Positions 1-8,687 of a stretch of 64,000 nucleotides of DNA are shown piece after piece. The position numbers were made by a program, and so were the translations under genes. Numbering within the stretch: the first letter of the stretch is position 1; each line of letters begins with the position of its first letter. Source of the DNA: Lutibacter flavus. GTDB taxonomy: Bacteria; Bacteroidota; Bacteroidia; Flavobacteriales; Flavobacteriaceae. The stretch spans positions 131,501 to 195,500 of the forward strand of contig NZ_FZNX01000003.1 in assembly GCF_900188355.1 (NCBI RefSeq), written 5' to 3'. The notes under the pieces were generated by a model. That model worked only from the letters and a program-made list of their open reading frames with translations. It had not been told where the DNA came from and did no database searches.

Positions 1-846
1 CTTTGGTAATAATAACATTACAAACATCCATGATACAAAATAAACAACTCTACCAATTAAAGCTAAAGAAGCATATAACCCTGCTTGTTCATTATCAAAA
101 TAATGTTTTACTAAAATAATATCGCTGTTATTAATAATAATTTGAGTTAACTCATAAAAAGCGGTTAATCCAAAAAAGATGATAATACTTTTTGTTTCAA
201 CTAATTTTTCGGTTACAACCCTGCTAGATTTAACAATTCTTTTTTGAAAAGGAAACAATCCAAAAATAAATGAAATTACAATTCCTATTGCAATTGCAAT
301 TGAAGATGGAATAGCTGGAATTAATAATACAATTCCAATTGTTAAAACCAATCTACTAATCATTTCAGATTGATAGGTAACAGATAATTTATTTAATAAA
401 TCTTTTCCCTGATACAAACCTCTGTTAACACTCATTAAAAAATAAAGAGGAAGACCTAAAGCAAAAATCCAAAACATAGACGATGTTTGGGTATGAAAAA
501 TTTGTTGTAATTCTTTGTGAAAGAAAAATATTAGAGCTCCAAATAGGAGCCCAAAAAAAGTTGCATATTTTGTAATTAACTTTAAAAAAGTAGTTAGTTT
601 TTCTTTTTTAAATAAAACTGCATATTTAGCTGTTACAATTTGAAATGTCATCCCTACAAAAGATAACACCAATAAAAATGTAATTAAAATGGCTGCATCA
701 GCAAATTCTGAAGGACCTAAAATTCTACCTAAAAGTAAATTATAAATATAATTACCCCCGTTCACTAACAAAATAGACAACATGAAAATTTGCTCTGTAC
801 TAATTTGCTTTGGAAATATTGAATTTTTAAATGCTAATGTTTTCAT
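1..846 (-). CDS. Polysaccharide (Wzx/MATE-like) flippase, N-terminal 282 codons; runs off the left edge
   Basis: I read this by translating the minus strand from the ATG at 844-846; the frame stays open for 282 codons to position 1, so the C-terminus lies outside the window. The protein starts MKTLAFKNSIFPKQ and then alternates hydrophobic spans with short charged loops, including VNGGNYIYNLLLGRILGP near residue 30. That is the opening typical of oligosaccharide flippases of the MVF/MATE superfamily, which move lipid-linked glycan repeat units across the inner membrane. Seven or eight membrane spans are visible. Only 25 bp separate it from the upstream STAS gene, so the two are probably one operon. 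A polysaccharide gene cluster may continue to the left. The family call is good; the glycan cannot be inferred. Confidence 0.82.
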   Translation of the reverse strand, partial: MKTLAFKNSIFPKQISTEQIFMLSILLVNGGNYIYNLLLGRILGPSEFADAAILITFLLVLSFVGMTFQIVTAKYAVLFKKEKLTTFLKLITKYATFFGLLFGALIFFFHKELQQIFHTQTSSMFWIFALGLPLYFLMSVNRGLYQGKDLLNKLSVTYQSEMISRLVLTIGIVLLIPAIPSSIAIAIGIVISFIFGLFPFQKRIVKSSRVVTEKLVETKSIIIFFGLTAFYELTQIIINNSDIILVKHYFDNEQAGLYASLALIGRVVYFVSWMFVMLLLPK

Positions 847-871
847 AATTGAGGTTATAAATTGGTGTTTA

Positions 872-1156
872 TTAATAAGTTGTTATTTCTTCTTTTTTAA
901 ATAACTGAACAACCTCTTTATTATTTAAGCCAACAATAAAAAACACTTTGTTTTTTGCAACTGCTTTTCTATATAAAGAAGCAATAAATTGAACTCCGTT
1001 TATATCTAAATCAATAATTTTATTTAAAGACATTTTAATATATGTTGATTGCTCAATTAATAATTCAAAATAATTTTTAATAGAACTCATGTTTTGAGGG
1101 TCCAACGCTCCATTTATTTCATAAATACCCGATTTTTTTGTAATTGCAAGTGCCAT
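872..1156 (-). CDS. STAS-domain protein (anti-sigma-antagonist fold) with Asn at the usual phospho-Ser position
   Basis: This 94-residue protein is a single STAS domain. It has beta strands around residues 2-17, a helix with QNMSSIKNYFELLIEQ, a strand KIIDLDINGVQF, and a second helix before KVFFIVGLNNKEVVQLF. In SpoIIAA-type antagonists the loop after the central strand reads DSSG, and the second serine is phosphorylated by an anti-sigma kinase. Here the loop is D51-I-N53-G, so the acceptor serine is missing and the protein is probably not switched by that route. It is the first gene of a likely operon with the flippase. A near-consensus -7 box GATATTTG lies at 1188-1195 on the minus strand, and three direct repeats lie further upstream. 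Confidence 0.82.
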   Translation of the reverse strand: MALAITKKSGIYEINGALDPQNMSSIKNYFELLIEQSTYIKMSLNKIIDLDINGVQFIASLYRKAVAKNKVFFIVGLNNKEVVQLFKKEEITTY

Positions 1157-1223
1157 AATTAATTGTTTTTATTGTTTATTTCTGATACAAATATCATCAA
1201 CATCTACTTGAAAGGGTTTTGTT

Positions 1224-1277
1224 ATTCGATGAAATGCGCCTTTTTATCGATGAATTATTAGTTCTTTATACTTAAAT
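1224..1277. promoter_or_regulatory. Three direct repeats at 21-22 bp spacing (candidate LytTR operator 1)
   Basis: Plus-strand 11-mers ATTCGATGAAA (1224), TATCGATGAAT (1245) and TATACTTAAAT (1267) have starts 21 and 22 bp apart. The same motif array occurs at 7586-7638 and 14247-14300. The array lies 68 bp upstream of the STAS start codon (minus strand) and just before the plus-strand TPR gene. Helically phased direct repeats of about 21 bp are characteristic of LytTR-domain regulators. The assignment to the LytTR protein at 7647-8351 is inference. Confidence 0.62.
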
Positions 1278-1301
1278 TGCAATACTTAATAACTTAAAAA
1301 A

Positions 1302-3368
1302 ATGAGAATGAAATTTCTTGAAAAAATATGCTTTTCAATAGCTCTAATTATTACGGCTGCGTGTTTTAGTCAAAACATGCAAGAAGGTTTTCAATACTTA
1401 GAAACAGGAAAATTTGATAAAGCTGAAGTCTTTTTTCAAAAAATACTAGTTGATTATCCCGAAAACAAAACCGCAAATCTATGTTATGGAAGAGCAGTTG
1501 GTTTAAATGGTAATGCTCAGAAAGCTGTTGGAATATTTACCGAATTATTAAAAGAATACCCTAAAGATCTTGAAATTGAATTAAACTATGCCGAATCTCT
1601 TTTATGGGGAAGCCAGTTTGAAAAAGCAAAAGGTTACTACACAACACTTGTTGAAGAAAACCCAACTAACTTCGCTGCTTTACTTGGATTTGCAAATACC
1701 TTTTCAAATTTAAAAGAATACGAAAACGCACTTATTTATGTAAATAAAGCGCTAGAAGTTTCAGTTAAAAACCCAAACGCTATGGTTTCTAAAAAATACA
1801 TTCGTTTAGGTTATGCAAATGAGTTTGTTCAAAAACAAAATTATAACAAAGCTCTTTCTCTTTTAAATGAAAATTTAATAGATTTTCCAAATGATAAAGA
1901 AACCTTATTAAATAAGGTAAATATTTATTTAATGACAAAAGAAACAGCTAATGCTACTAAAATTTATGAACAAATAGCAACCAACGCTAAAGACAGTTTA
2001 CTTGCCCTAAACGGATTGGCTTTAGTTGCACATATTGATGAAAATGATAAAAATGCTTTGGAAATCTCTAAAACTGCTTTATTAAAATCGGAAATTGTAA
2101 AAGACACTACTTTAACAAAACAAACTTTTGAACGGTACACACAAGCACTTATTTGGAATAGAAAATTTAAAGAGGCAGAAACCAACATCCATAATTTATT
2201 AACTGATTATGGAACTGAGAATTGGATATTAGCTCTGCGTGCAACTTTAGGAATGTATAGAAGCGATTTTAAAGAAACCATTGCTGATTATAAACAAATA
2301 TTAAAAAAAGATTCTCTCTCTTTTGATGGAAATTTAGGAAGTACTAACGCGTATTTTGCAAATGGAGAAATAAATAAAGCATACAAGGGAGTATTTAAAA
2401 CACTGGGTATTTTTAAAAACCAAAAAGATGCTCAGGGATTTTTAGAAAAAATAAACAAAAATTACACTCCTTTTATTGAAGAAAAACTGAGTTATACTTT
2501 TGATAACGGAGATAACGTTGCCTATTCAACTTTCACAAAAATTACGTTTCCAATTAATACAAGCTTAAGTTTTTCTGCCAATTACGAATATAGAAAAACC
2601 GAGAATACTGTTTCAAAAAATGAAGCAAAATCAAATAATTTTAATTTAGAATTACAATATCAATTTCATCCAAAAATTATATTTAATGCTAAAGCAGGTA
2701 TTTCTCGAGCAAATTCTTACAGTAACGAATATAATCAACTTTTAGCTGAAGTGTTTTTTAAAATGAAACCTCTTAAGCTTCAAGATTTAGAAATTGGATA
2801 TAAAAGAGAAGTACAAAATTTTAATGCCGACTTAGTTGACAAAGAAATTGCATCCAATAACCTTATTCTAAATTATAATCTAAGTACAAATTTTAAATTT
2901 GGCTGGTATACTCAGTATTTATATACAACACAAACAGATGATAATGAAAGAAATCTTTTATTTACTTCCTTGTATTATAATTTTTTATCAAAACCAGCAT
3001 TTAAGGGAGGTTTAAATTTTCAACATATAACATTTAAAAACCAGGTGCCAACTGTTTATTTTAGTCCTGAAAAATTTAATGCTGTAGAAGTATTTATTGA
3101 AATTTCTAAAAATGATAAAAAACTATTTTATAGTTTAAATGCTGCCACAGGTTATCAATATATTGAAGATCAACCAAAGCAATCTACTTATAGAATACAA
3201 GCTAAATTAGGCTATAATGTATCCGACAGATTAATAACAAATGTTTATGGAACTCGAAGTAATATTGCTTCTGCAACAGCAGCTGGTTTTACTTTTACAG
3301 AAGTTGGTTTTGTTTTAAAATGGTATTTAACCAGACAACCTAATTTCTTAAAGAAGTTTATAAAATAA
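1302..3368 (+). CDS. TPR-repeat protein with C-terminal outer-membrane beta-barrel (YaiO/BcsC-like architecture)
   Basis: This 688-residue exported protein starts with a signal peptide (hydrophobic stretch IALIITAACF, then SQN). Tandem tetratricopeptide repeats fill roughly residues 25-390, for example AEVFFQKILVDYP and KAKGYYTTLVEENP. From about residue 400 onward there are alternating aromatic strands such as LSFSANYEYRKTEN and FKFGWYTQYLYTTQ, ending in TEVGFVLKWYLT. TPR scaffold plus C-terminal barrel is the plan of outer-membrane exporters such as BcsC and of YaiO-like proteins. A role in glycan export would suit the nearby flippase but is inference. ATG 1302 is used; the ATG two codons later is equally possible. 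A hairpin follows the stop. Confidence 0.75.
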   Translation: MRMKFLEKICFSIALIITAACFSQNMQEGFQYLETGKFDKAEVFFQKILVDYPENKTANLCYGRAVGLNGNAQKAVGIFTELLKEYPKDLEIELNYAESLLWGSQFEKAKGYYTTLVEENPTNFAALLGFANTFSNLKEYENALIYVNKALEVSVKNPNAMVSKKYIRLGYANEFVQKQNYNKALSLLNENLIDFPNDKETLLNKVNIYLMTKETANATKIYEQIATNAKDSLLALNGLALVAHIDENDKNALEISKTALLKSEIVKDTTLTKQTFERYTQALIWNRKFKEAETNIHNLLTDYGTENWILALRATLGMYRSDFKETIADYKQILKKDSLSFDGNLGSTNAYFANGEINKAYKGVFKTLGIFKNQKDAQGFLEKINKNYTPFIEEKLSYTFDNGDNVAYSTFTKITFPINTSLSFSANYEYRKTENTVSKNEAKSNNFNLELQYQFHPKIIFNAKAGISRANSYSNEYNQLLAEVFFKMKPLKLQDLEIGYKREVQNFNADLVDKEIASNNLILNYNLSTNFKFGWYTQYLYTTQTDDNERNLLFTSLYYNFLSKPAFKGGLNFQHITFKNQVPTVYFSPEKFNAVEVFIEISKNDKKLFYSLNAATGYQYIEDQPKQSTYRIQAKLGYNVSDRLITNVYGTRSNIASATAAGFTFTEVGFVLKWYLTRQPNFLKKFIK

Positions 3369-3394
3369 AAAAAACCGAAGAAAACTTCGGTTTG
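3366..3394. terminator. Rho-independent terminator, stronger on the minus strand
   Basis: The stem AAACCGAAG / CTTCGGTTT has an AAAA loop. An eight-base A run precedes it on the plus strand, so the minus-strand transcript gets the U-tract. It sits just after the TPR gene and would also block readthrough from the FnIII lipoprotein gene coming the other way. Confidence 0.75.
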
Positions 3395-3538
3395 AATTGG
3401 GGTTGATTGGGGTATTAAATAATTTATTTATCTCATTATTAATTTAACCTAATTAATAAGCGCACTTCAAAATATGTTTTATAATAACTAATTTTATAAA
3501 TTTCGATTAAGCAATCCATTTTTTCAGACCAATATATT

Positions 3539-4234
3539 TTAATCCGTTTTAAAATTCCAAACCTGTCCAATTGATTGTGCTCCTTTCGAATCTTTAACAA
3601 CTACTTTCCAATAATACACTTTTGAAGATGCTACTTCAACATTTAAGATTGTTTCAGATTGATTAGCACTTAACTTTTGTAAAGGTGGATTATCTGTCCC
3701 GAAAAATATATCATACACTAAAGTATCATTATCAACATCATTAGCTGTCCACTCCAAAGTTGCAGTAGTTGTTTGAACTACAAAGCTTAATTCTGGGGAA
3801 ACTAAATCAGGTGAAAATGGCTGGTGATTTTCAGAAGCAATACCTTCAGTATAAAATTGAAAGGTAGATGAAAAACTACTTGAGTCATTTTTACTATCTG
3901 TTGCTTTTACTCTCCAGTAATATGCCTTTCCTATATCTAATGCAAAAACTGTTGTTGTTTTTTGAATGCTAGCATTGTGAACCATTTGTAAAAACTGAAT
4001 ATCTTTTGCAATTTGAATTGTATAATTAATAGTATCTCCATCCAAATCTAATGAAGATTCCCAATTAAAAGTAACTGTATTATCAATACACAGTAAATTA
4101 TCAACTGGAGCCATTAAAACCGGTACAGAAGGCGTTCTATTTTCAACAACAGAAATTGATTCTGGATCATCTCCTGATTCCCCGCAAGCTATTAAAGAAT
4201 TTACTACTAAAATTAAATATAAATATTTTTTCAT
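3539..4234 (-). CDS. Lipoprotein with two fibronectin type III-like domains
   Basis: The 231-residue protein begins with a short signal and a lipobox LIAC followed by GESGDDPES, an acidic stretch after the lipidated Cys like surface lipoprotein export signals of Bacteroidota. Two repeats of about 95 residues follow, each FnIII-like. The first has VTFNWESSLDLDGDTINY and AYYWRVKATDSK; the second has TLEWTANDVDNDTLVYD and VYYWKVVVKDSKG. There is no catalytic motif, so a binding or scaffold role on the cell surface is likely. It starts 3 bp after the stop of the large T9SS protein and is surely cotranscribed with it. The ligand is unknown. Confidence 0.8.
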   Translation of the reverse strand: MKKYLYLILVVNSLIACGESGDDPESISVVENRTPSVPVLMAPVDNLLCIDNTVTFNWESSLDLDGDTINYTIQIAKDIQFLQMVHNASIQKTTTVFALDIGKAYYWRVKATDSKNDSSSFSSTFQFYTEGIASENHQPFSPDLVSPELSFVVQTTTATLEWTANDVDNDTLVYDIFFGTDNPPLQKLSANQSETILNVEVASSKVYYWKVVVKDSKGAQSIGQVWNFKTD

Positions 4235-4237
4235 TTT

Positions 4238-7200
4238 TTATTGTTTTACAATTTTAAGAACAACTGGCTTATCTAAATTCAACTTAGCCAAATAAACTCC
4301 TTTTGGTTTATCATCTAAATTTAATTGAATGGTTCCATAAACATTTGAATAATTCTGTTTAGAAATTAACTGTCCATTCATATTATACATTTCAATAGTT
4401 ACTTCTTTTTGTAAAGAAGGCATTGAAATTTGAAACATCCCATTAGTCGGATTAGGATATGTAGTAAATAAATCTGTTGTTTCTATTATTTTTGAAAAAA
4501 CACCTTCACAAATCACATCCGATTTAACTATAACCTCATCACCAGAATTAACATCTAAAGCAAATGAAGTTGATAGTGTTTTTAAAATACTAATCCCATT
4601 TACAAACACATTATATGGTGCTGTTCCTTCCTCAATATCAATAGAAACTTTACCAGAATTCATACTCGCTTTACCTGCTAAAACATTTCCATTTAATATT
4701 TCAATAGAGAAGCAATTACTAACCTTTTCATTTGGATCAAAATCACCTAAAACATTAATACAAAAATTATATACACCTGGAGATAAATCGGAAATCGTAA
4801 TATCTTCAGTTGAAAAATTATATTTCACTCCGTTAATGGTAGTTTCGTAATTATAATTTTTATTAGCTGAAATTATTAATTGTCCATTTTTTATATTTGG
4901 ACAAGTTTCTCCAAATGCAGTAATATTAAAATTATCTGAAGGTAAATTAAAACAACCTGAGGTATTAATATCTGCACCATATGGAGTATTCATACAATTA
5001 TCAAATTCATCTAAAATACCATCTTGATCTGAATCTTGAAGAAAAGAAAGCTTACCTATTTCTAAATTAAAGGCCTTAAATTGGTTAAAATCACCTATTA
5101 CCGAAAATACAACACCAACTATTTTAGTGATTTTTTCAGGTTTACCATTTCCATTTTTAAAATTCTTAAATGCTATCTTATATTCTTTTTCGGATTCATT
5201 TGGTTCTATTTGAAATCTTAATCTATTATTCCAATCTGTTAAATCCTCAGTAACTATAACCACCTCAATAGGCAAATTATTTATAGTACTAAACTCCAAA
5301 ACCCCAAATTCCGCTGCTTCAAAAGCCAAATTACCAGCAATAATATTTCTAAATAAATTTACTACACCTTTAACATTACCTTTTACAGAAGATTTTCTTT
5401 CAATTTCATATTTAGTAGCATTTACTTCAACAGCTCTTTGCTGAACGTCAAATTTAATAGTATTGGCTTGATCTGCTAAATAATCAATTCCCCAAGGCCC
5501 ATCCGCCAAATAAATAGCATCGGTTTGCATAGAGTTTTCACCTTTTATAGAAAATCCAATATCAAATAAGTTTCCTGTTTCTAGAATTATTAATTCCTCA
5601 CTATTACCGGATAATTTTATGTTTTGCGATAAATACTCAGAATTAGACTTTTCTGTACTTCTTTTATTACCTTCAAAGTAAAAAGAACCATCATTTGATT
5701 TATTTTTTATATTTAAATATAACTTTCCATTTTTATATGATCCTTTTTTTACAAAAACAGAAGGAACTCTATTTTCATCCATTATAGTATCGCTAGTTAA
5801 ATTTACAATTGTAGAAGACTCTATATTTGTAATAATTTTATCGGCAATAAAATGTACCTGATCTTTGGTGCTTCCCCAAATTTGGAAATTCATATAATCG
5901 CCTGCTGGATATTGTTCAATACTCCAGTAACTACGTAATTTATTTTCATCAATTAAAAGTTCTATCGAAAAATTTAAAGCATATTCTATCAATCCATTAT
6001 CACGCTCTATTTGAAGCATAATTACTTGATGTTCTTTAACCATAGAAACTGTGGCATCAATTAAAGATGAACTATTTAATCTATCACAAATAACTTTTGA
6101 ATGATCATAAACTTTGCTTGTTGTTTCAGTTGCCAAAACAGCGGCAACTCTGTTTTCTGTATTACCTAGATAATAATCAACTCCAAAAATTTGTATTGCA
6201 TTTGTAACATTTAATAAATCTTCAGCTGTAGATATATGCGCAGTTTCTGTAGTATTGAATCCAGTTTCAGGGAATAAAGCAGCCAAGTTAATACCACTTT
6301 CACTTGATTTACTTTGAATTCCTTTTTTCGAAAATTTAGATTGTTTTTGCTTTTTATTTAGTTGATTGTTAGTTCTTATTCTATTAAAATTTCTTCTAGC
6401 AATAAGGTTTGCCAAGTCTCCATTACTCTCTAATCCTCCATCATTTGCAGAAGTAACTGTAGTAGTTGGTGGAGCTAAAATGACTACTTCTAAAGTTGTA
6501 GCATCTGATTTAGATTGACCATTGGATAACCTACTGGTTGTTGCTACAACCTCATAACTTCCTTCAATAAATTCTGGAGCTAAAATTGATAAACTCCAAG
6601 ATGTGTTATCTATAAGTAAGCCATTTTCTAAACCATATGTATATCCGTTAACGGTAACCGTTAAACTATCATCGCCTAACATCTCTCCACCCCAAGTACC
6701 TGTAAGAGTTGGTGTGGCATCTTCTGTTGTTAATTGATTTATTGTTGGTCTTAAAATTTCACCAGATGTAATATTATTTAAAGTCCCGTTAATAATAATC
6801 CCTAATTCTGCCCACGTTTTATCTAAAACACCAGGTTCCTTATCATTAATACCGCCAATATCACCATTTGATGTTTGACTTGTTGATGTAAATCCATATA
6901 AAGCGATTGCAGAATCGCCATTTATAGCAATTCCAAAAGTATTTAAAACATATGCTTTAATACTTTCTTCAGTAAAACCAAATTCTAACCAGGAATCTGC
7001 ACCTGCTCCATCAATATCCGTTCCTGCAGCATAGTTAAATATTCCTGCATTTCTATTTGTTAATTGTAGTTCAGCATTTTTTGTCCCATTTAACCAAGCC
7101 GTTTGAGATGGTGAAAGTCCTGTTTTTGAATAATCTCTTTGGTGAAAAGACACATAGGGAGTTTGGCTTTTCCAATTGGCTTCAACAAAAACATCGGCAA

Positions 7201-7531
7201 TCATATCTCCAGAAACATCAATTCCTAAATAAAAGGATGTTAATGGATTCATTTCTGCCATTCTTACTCTGAAAAAATAAACATCATCTGTAATTCCATC
7301 ACTAAAAGTAATCGTCTCTTTTTTGGTCTCTAGCAATGCATAATTCTCATTACCTACAAAGTCCTGATCTGCATTTGATTGTTGATCATCATTTGGATCA
7401 AAATTATCACCTTGCATAATTGATATCCATGCTCCACTTGTTTGTTCAACAATACTAGTAGTTTGTGAAAAACCAACTTGCATAACCAGTATTAAAGCAA
7501 TAAAATAAATGAAAAAGTATTTTTTAATCAT
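4238..7531 (-). CDS. Large secreted protein with type IX secretion C-terminal sorting domain
   Basis: This is a 1097-residue protein with signal peptide MIKKYFFIYFIALILV...GFSQ. Its C-terminal sorting domain of type A (about residues 1022-1097) contains TYPNPTNGMFQISMP and ends KPKGVYLAKLNLDKPVVLKIVKQ-like, which sends proteins through the T9SS to the surface or medium. Around residues 830-858 there is a calcium-binding thrombospondin type 3 stretch (DSDQDGILDEFDNC). Around 265-350 there is an Ig-like segment (TPTLTGTWGG, LTVTVNGYTYG). The N-terminal 250 residues look like a beta-rich module with acidic motifs; no protease or glycosidase signature was recognised. It is the first gene of a two-gene operon with the FnIII lipoprotein. 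Three direct repeats lie 55 bp upstream of its ATG. Confidence 0.82.
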   Translation of the reverse strand: MIKKYFFIYFIALILVMQVGFSQTTSIVEQTSGAWISIMQGDNFDPNDDQQSNADQDFVGNENYALLETKKETITFSDGITDDVYFFRVRMAEMNPLTSFYLGIDVSGDMIADVFVEANWKSQTPYVSFHQRDYSKTGLSPSQTAWLNGTKNAELQLTNRNAGIFNYAAGTDIDGAGADSWLEFGFTEESIKAYVLNTFGIAINGDSAIALYGFTSTSQTSNGDIGGINDKEPGVLDKTWAELGIIINGTLNNITSGEILRPTINQLTTEDATPTLTGTWGGEMLGDDSLTVTVNGYTYGLENGLLIDNTSWSLSILAPEFIEGSYEVVATTSRLSNGQSKSDATTLEVVILAPPTTTVTSANDGGLESNGDLANLIARRNFNRIRTNNQLNKKQKQSKFSKKGIQSKSSESGINLAALFPETGFNTTETAHISTAEDLLNVTNAIQIFGVDYYLGNTENRVAAVLATETTSKVYDHSKVICDRLNSSSLIDATVSMVKEHQVIMLQIERDNGLIEYALNFSIELLIDENKLRSYWSIEQYPAGDYMNFQIWGSTKDQVHFIADKIITNIESSTIVNLTSDTIMDENRVPSVFVKKGSYKNGKLYLNIKNKSNDGSFYFEGNKRSTEKSNSEYLSQNIKLSGNSEELIILETGNLFDIGFSIKGENSMQTDAIYLADGPWGIDYLADQANTIKFDVQQRAVEVNATKYEIERKSSVKGNVKGVVNLFRNIIAGNLAFEAAEFGVLEFSTINNLPIEVVIVTEDLTDWNNRLRFQIEPNESEKEYKIAFKNFKNGNGKPEKITKIVGVVFSVIGDFNQFKAFNLEIGKLSFLQDSDQDGILDEFDNCMNTPYGADINTSGCFNLPSDNFNITAFGETCPNIKNGQLIISANKNYNYETTINGVKYNFSTEDITISDLSPGVYNFCINVLGDFDPNEKVSNCFSIEILNGNVLAGKASMNSGKVSIDIEEGTAPYNVFVNGISILKTLSTSFALDVNSGDEVIVKSDVICEGVFSKIIETTDLFTTYPNPTNGMFQISMPSLQKEVTIEMYNMNGQLISKQNYSNVYGTIQLNLDDKPKGVYLAKLNLDKPVVLKIVKQ

Positions 7532-7585
7532 ATCTATATAAATTTCTATGTAAAAATATGTATAGAAACTTATTATAAAACGAAT

Positions 7586-7638
7586 TTTCGCTGATTACAA
7601 AAATACTATCGGTAAAGAGATGATATGTAAAGATGAAT
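7586..7638. promoter_or_regulatory. Three direct repeats at exact 21 bp spacing (candidate LytTR operator 2)
   Basis: Plus-strand 11-mers TTTCGCTGATT (7586), TATCGGTAAAG (7607) and TAAAGATGAAT (7628) are all exactly 21 bp apart. They are weaker copies of the motif at 1224 and 14247 but keep the same phase and orientation. They lie 55 bp upstream of the T9SS protein start codon, between it and the 3' end of the LytTR regulator gene. The role is inferred from the shared layout. Confidence 0.55.
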
Positions 7639-7646
7639 GAATTAAA

Positions 7647-8351
7647 CTACAGTAAATTAAGACGCTTCATTAATTCTGGTCTATTGGATCGGCTAACCGG
7701 AATAACATTATTTCCTATAAGAACACTATTATCTTCAATATCAATAATTTTTGTAGTATTGATAATAAACGATCTGTGTACTTTTAAAAATAAATCATCA
7801 GGTAATTTTTCTTCAATCTTTTTCATTGTAGAATGTACCGTATAATTTTTAGAATCTGTTTTTATTAAAATATAATCACCTTTTGCTTCAATTAAATTAA
7901 TTGTCGCAAAATTTATTTTAACCAATCTTCTATCAATATTTACATACAGTTCATTAATAACTTCGGTATCCTTTGGTTTTGACTCAACTTTATTGGTTTG
8001 AGAAAATAAAGTTGCTTTTTGAACTGCCTTATCAAAACGTTCTTGTGTAACAGGCTTCACTAAATAATCTACAATACAGTCGTATTCAAAAGCTTCAATT
8101 GCAAAGTTTTTATCGGAAGTGGTTAGAATTACTTTAGGTGGATTTTTTAATGTTTGCAACAAATCGAACCCTGTAAATGTTGGCATATGAATATCTAAAA
8201 AGATAAGATCTACACTATTTTGATTTAAATATTTAATGGCCTCAATTGCATTAGAAAAAGATTCAATTAAATTAAGATTTTTATTATTAGAACTTAATTT
8301 ATCGATAATAGCTCTTGCCATTTCTTCATCATCAATAATAATACTTTTCAT
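7647..8351 (-). CDS. LytTR-family response regulator, output of the NO-sensing operon
   Basis: This 234-residue protein has an N-terminal receiver domain (residues 1-120) with acidic pocket D7-D8, phosphoacceptor D53 in LIFLDIHMP, T/S at LTTSD and lysine in LVKPVT. A LytTR DNA-binding domain covers about 130-234 (INLIEAKGDYILIKT, FLKVHRSFIINTTKI). LytTR regulators usually bind two or more direct repeats about two helical turns apart. It is the last gene of the seven-gene operon, 10 bp after the Hpt gene, which suggests it receives phosphate through that relay. Matching repeats upstream of its own operon and two neighbouring operons suggest autoregulation plus control of local targets. Confidence 0.93.
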   Translation of the reverse strand: MKSIIIDDEEMARAIIDKLSSNNKNLNLIESFSNAIEAIKYLNQNSVDLIFLDIHMPTFTGFDLLQTLKNPPKVILTTSDKNFAIEAFEYDCIVDYLVKPVTQERFDKAVQKATLFSQTNKVESKPKDTEVINELYVNIDRRLVKINFATINLIEAKGDYILIKTDSKNYTVHSTMKKIEEKLPDDLFLKVHRSFIINTTKIIDIEDNSVLIGNNVIPVSRSNRPELMKRLNLL

Positions 8352-8361
8352 ACCAAAAAAT

Positions 8362-8685
8362 TTAAACCATTTTTATAAAACAAATCATAGAATTTAAGAT
8401 CTCTTCAAATTCTAATTTAAGATTTAAGTTATCTTGTTTTAACTCTTCTTCATAATCTATTGCAACCTGATAACTCTTTTCGAGACCTAAAATACTAATT
8501 TTATGTTTAATTTTATGCACAAGTTCTGCAGCTTGTTTAAAATTATTTTCGTTTAGAAATTTTTTATAGCTATTTATTTCTTCTGGAAGTTCTTTTTTAA
8601 CAATTATAAGCAGCTTTTCTTCAAATTCTAAATCGCCTCCAGAAATTTCTTTTAAATAATTTAAATTAGGTTTTTCGTATATCAT
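8362..8685 (-). CDS. Histidine phosphotransfer (Hpt) domain protein
   Basis: The 107-residue, all-helical protein carries the Hpt signature ELVHKIKHKISILGL, in which H57 is the expected phosphorylated histidine, followed by K60 and a glycine. Single-domain Hpt proteins shuttle phosphate between kinases or hybrid kinases and response regulators in multistep relays. It lies 2 bp after the second histidine kinase and 10 bp before the LytTR regulator. It may link the H-NOX/FIST kinases to that regulator or to the receiver at the operon front. Neither kinase here has its own receiver domain, so the standalone receiver at 13768-14181 is the natural intermediate in a His-Asp-His-Asp relay. Confidence 0.85.
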   Translation of the reverse strand: MIYEKPNLNYLKEISGGDLEFEEKLLIIVKKELPEEINSYKKFLNENNFKQAAELVHKIKHKISILGLEKSYQVAIDYEEELKQDNLNLKLEFEEILNSMICFIKMV

Positions 8686-8687
8686 AA

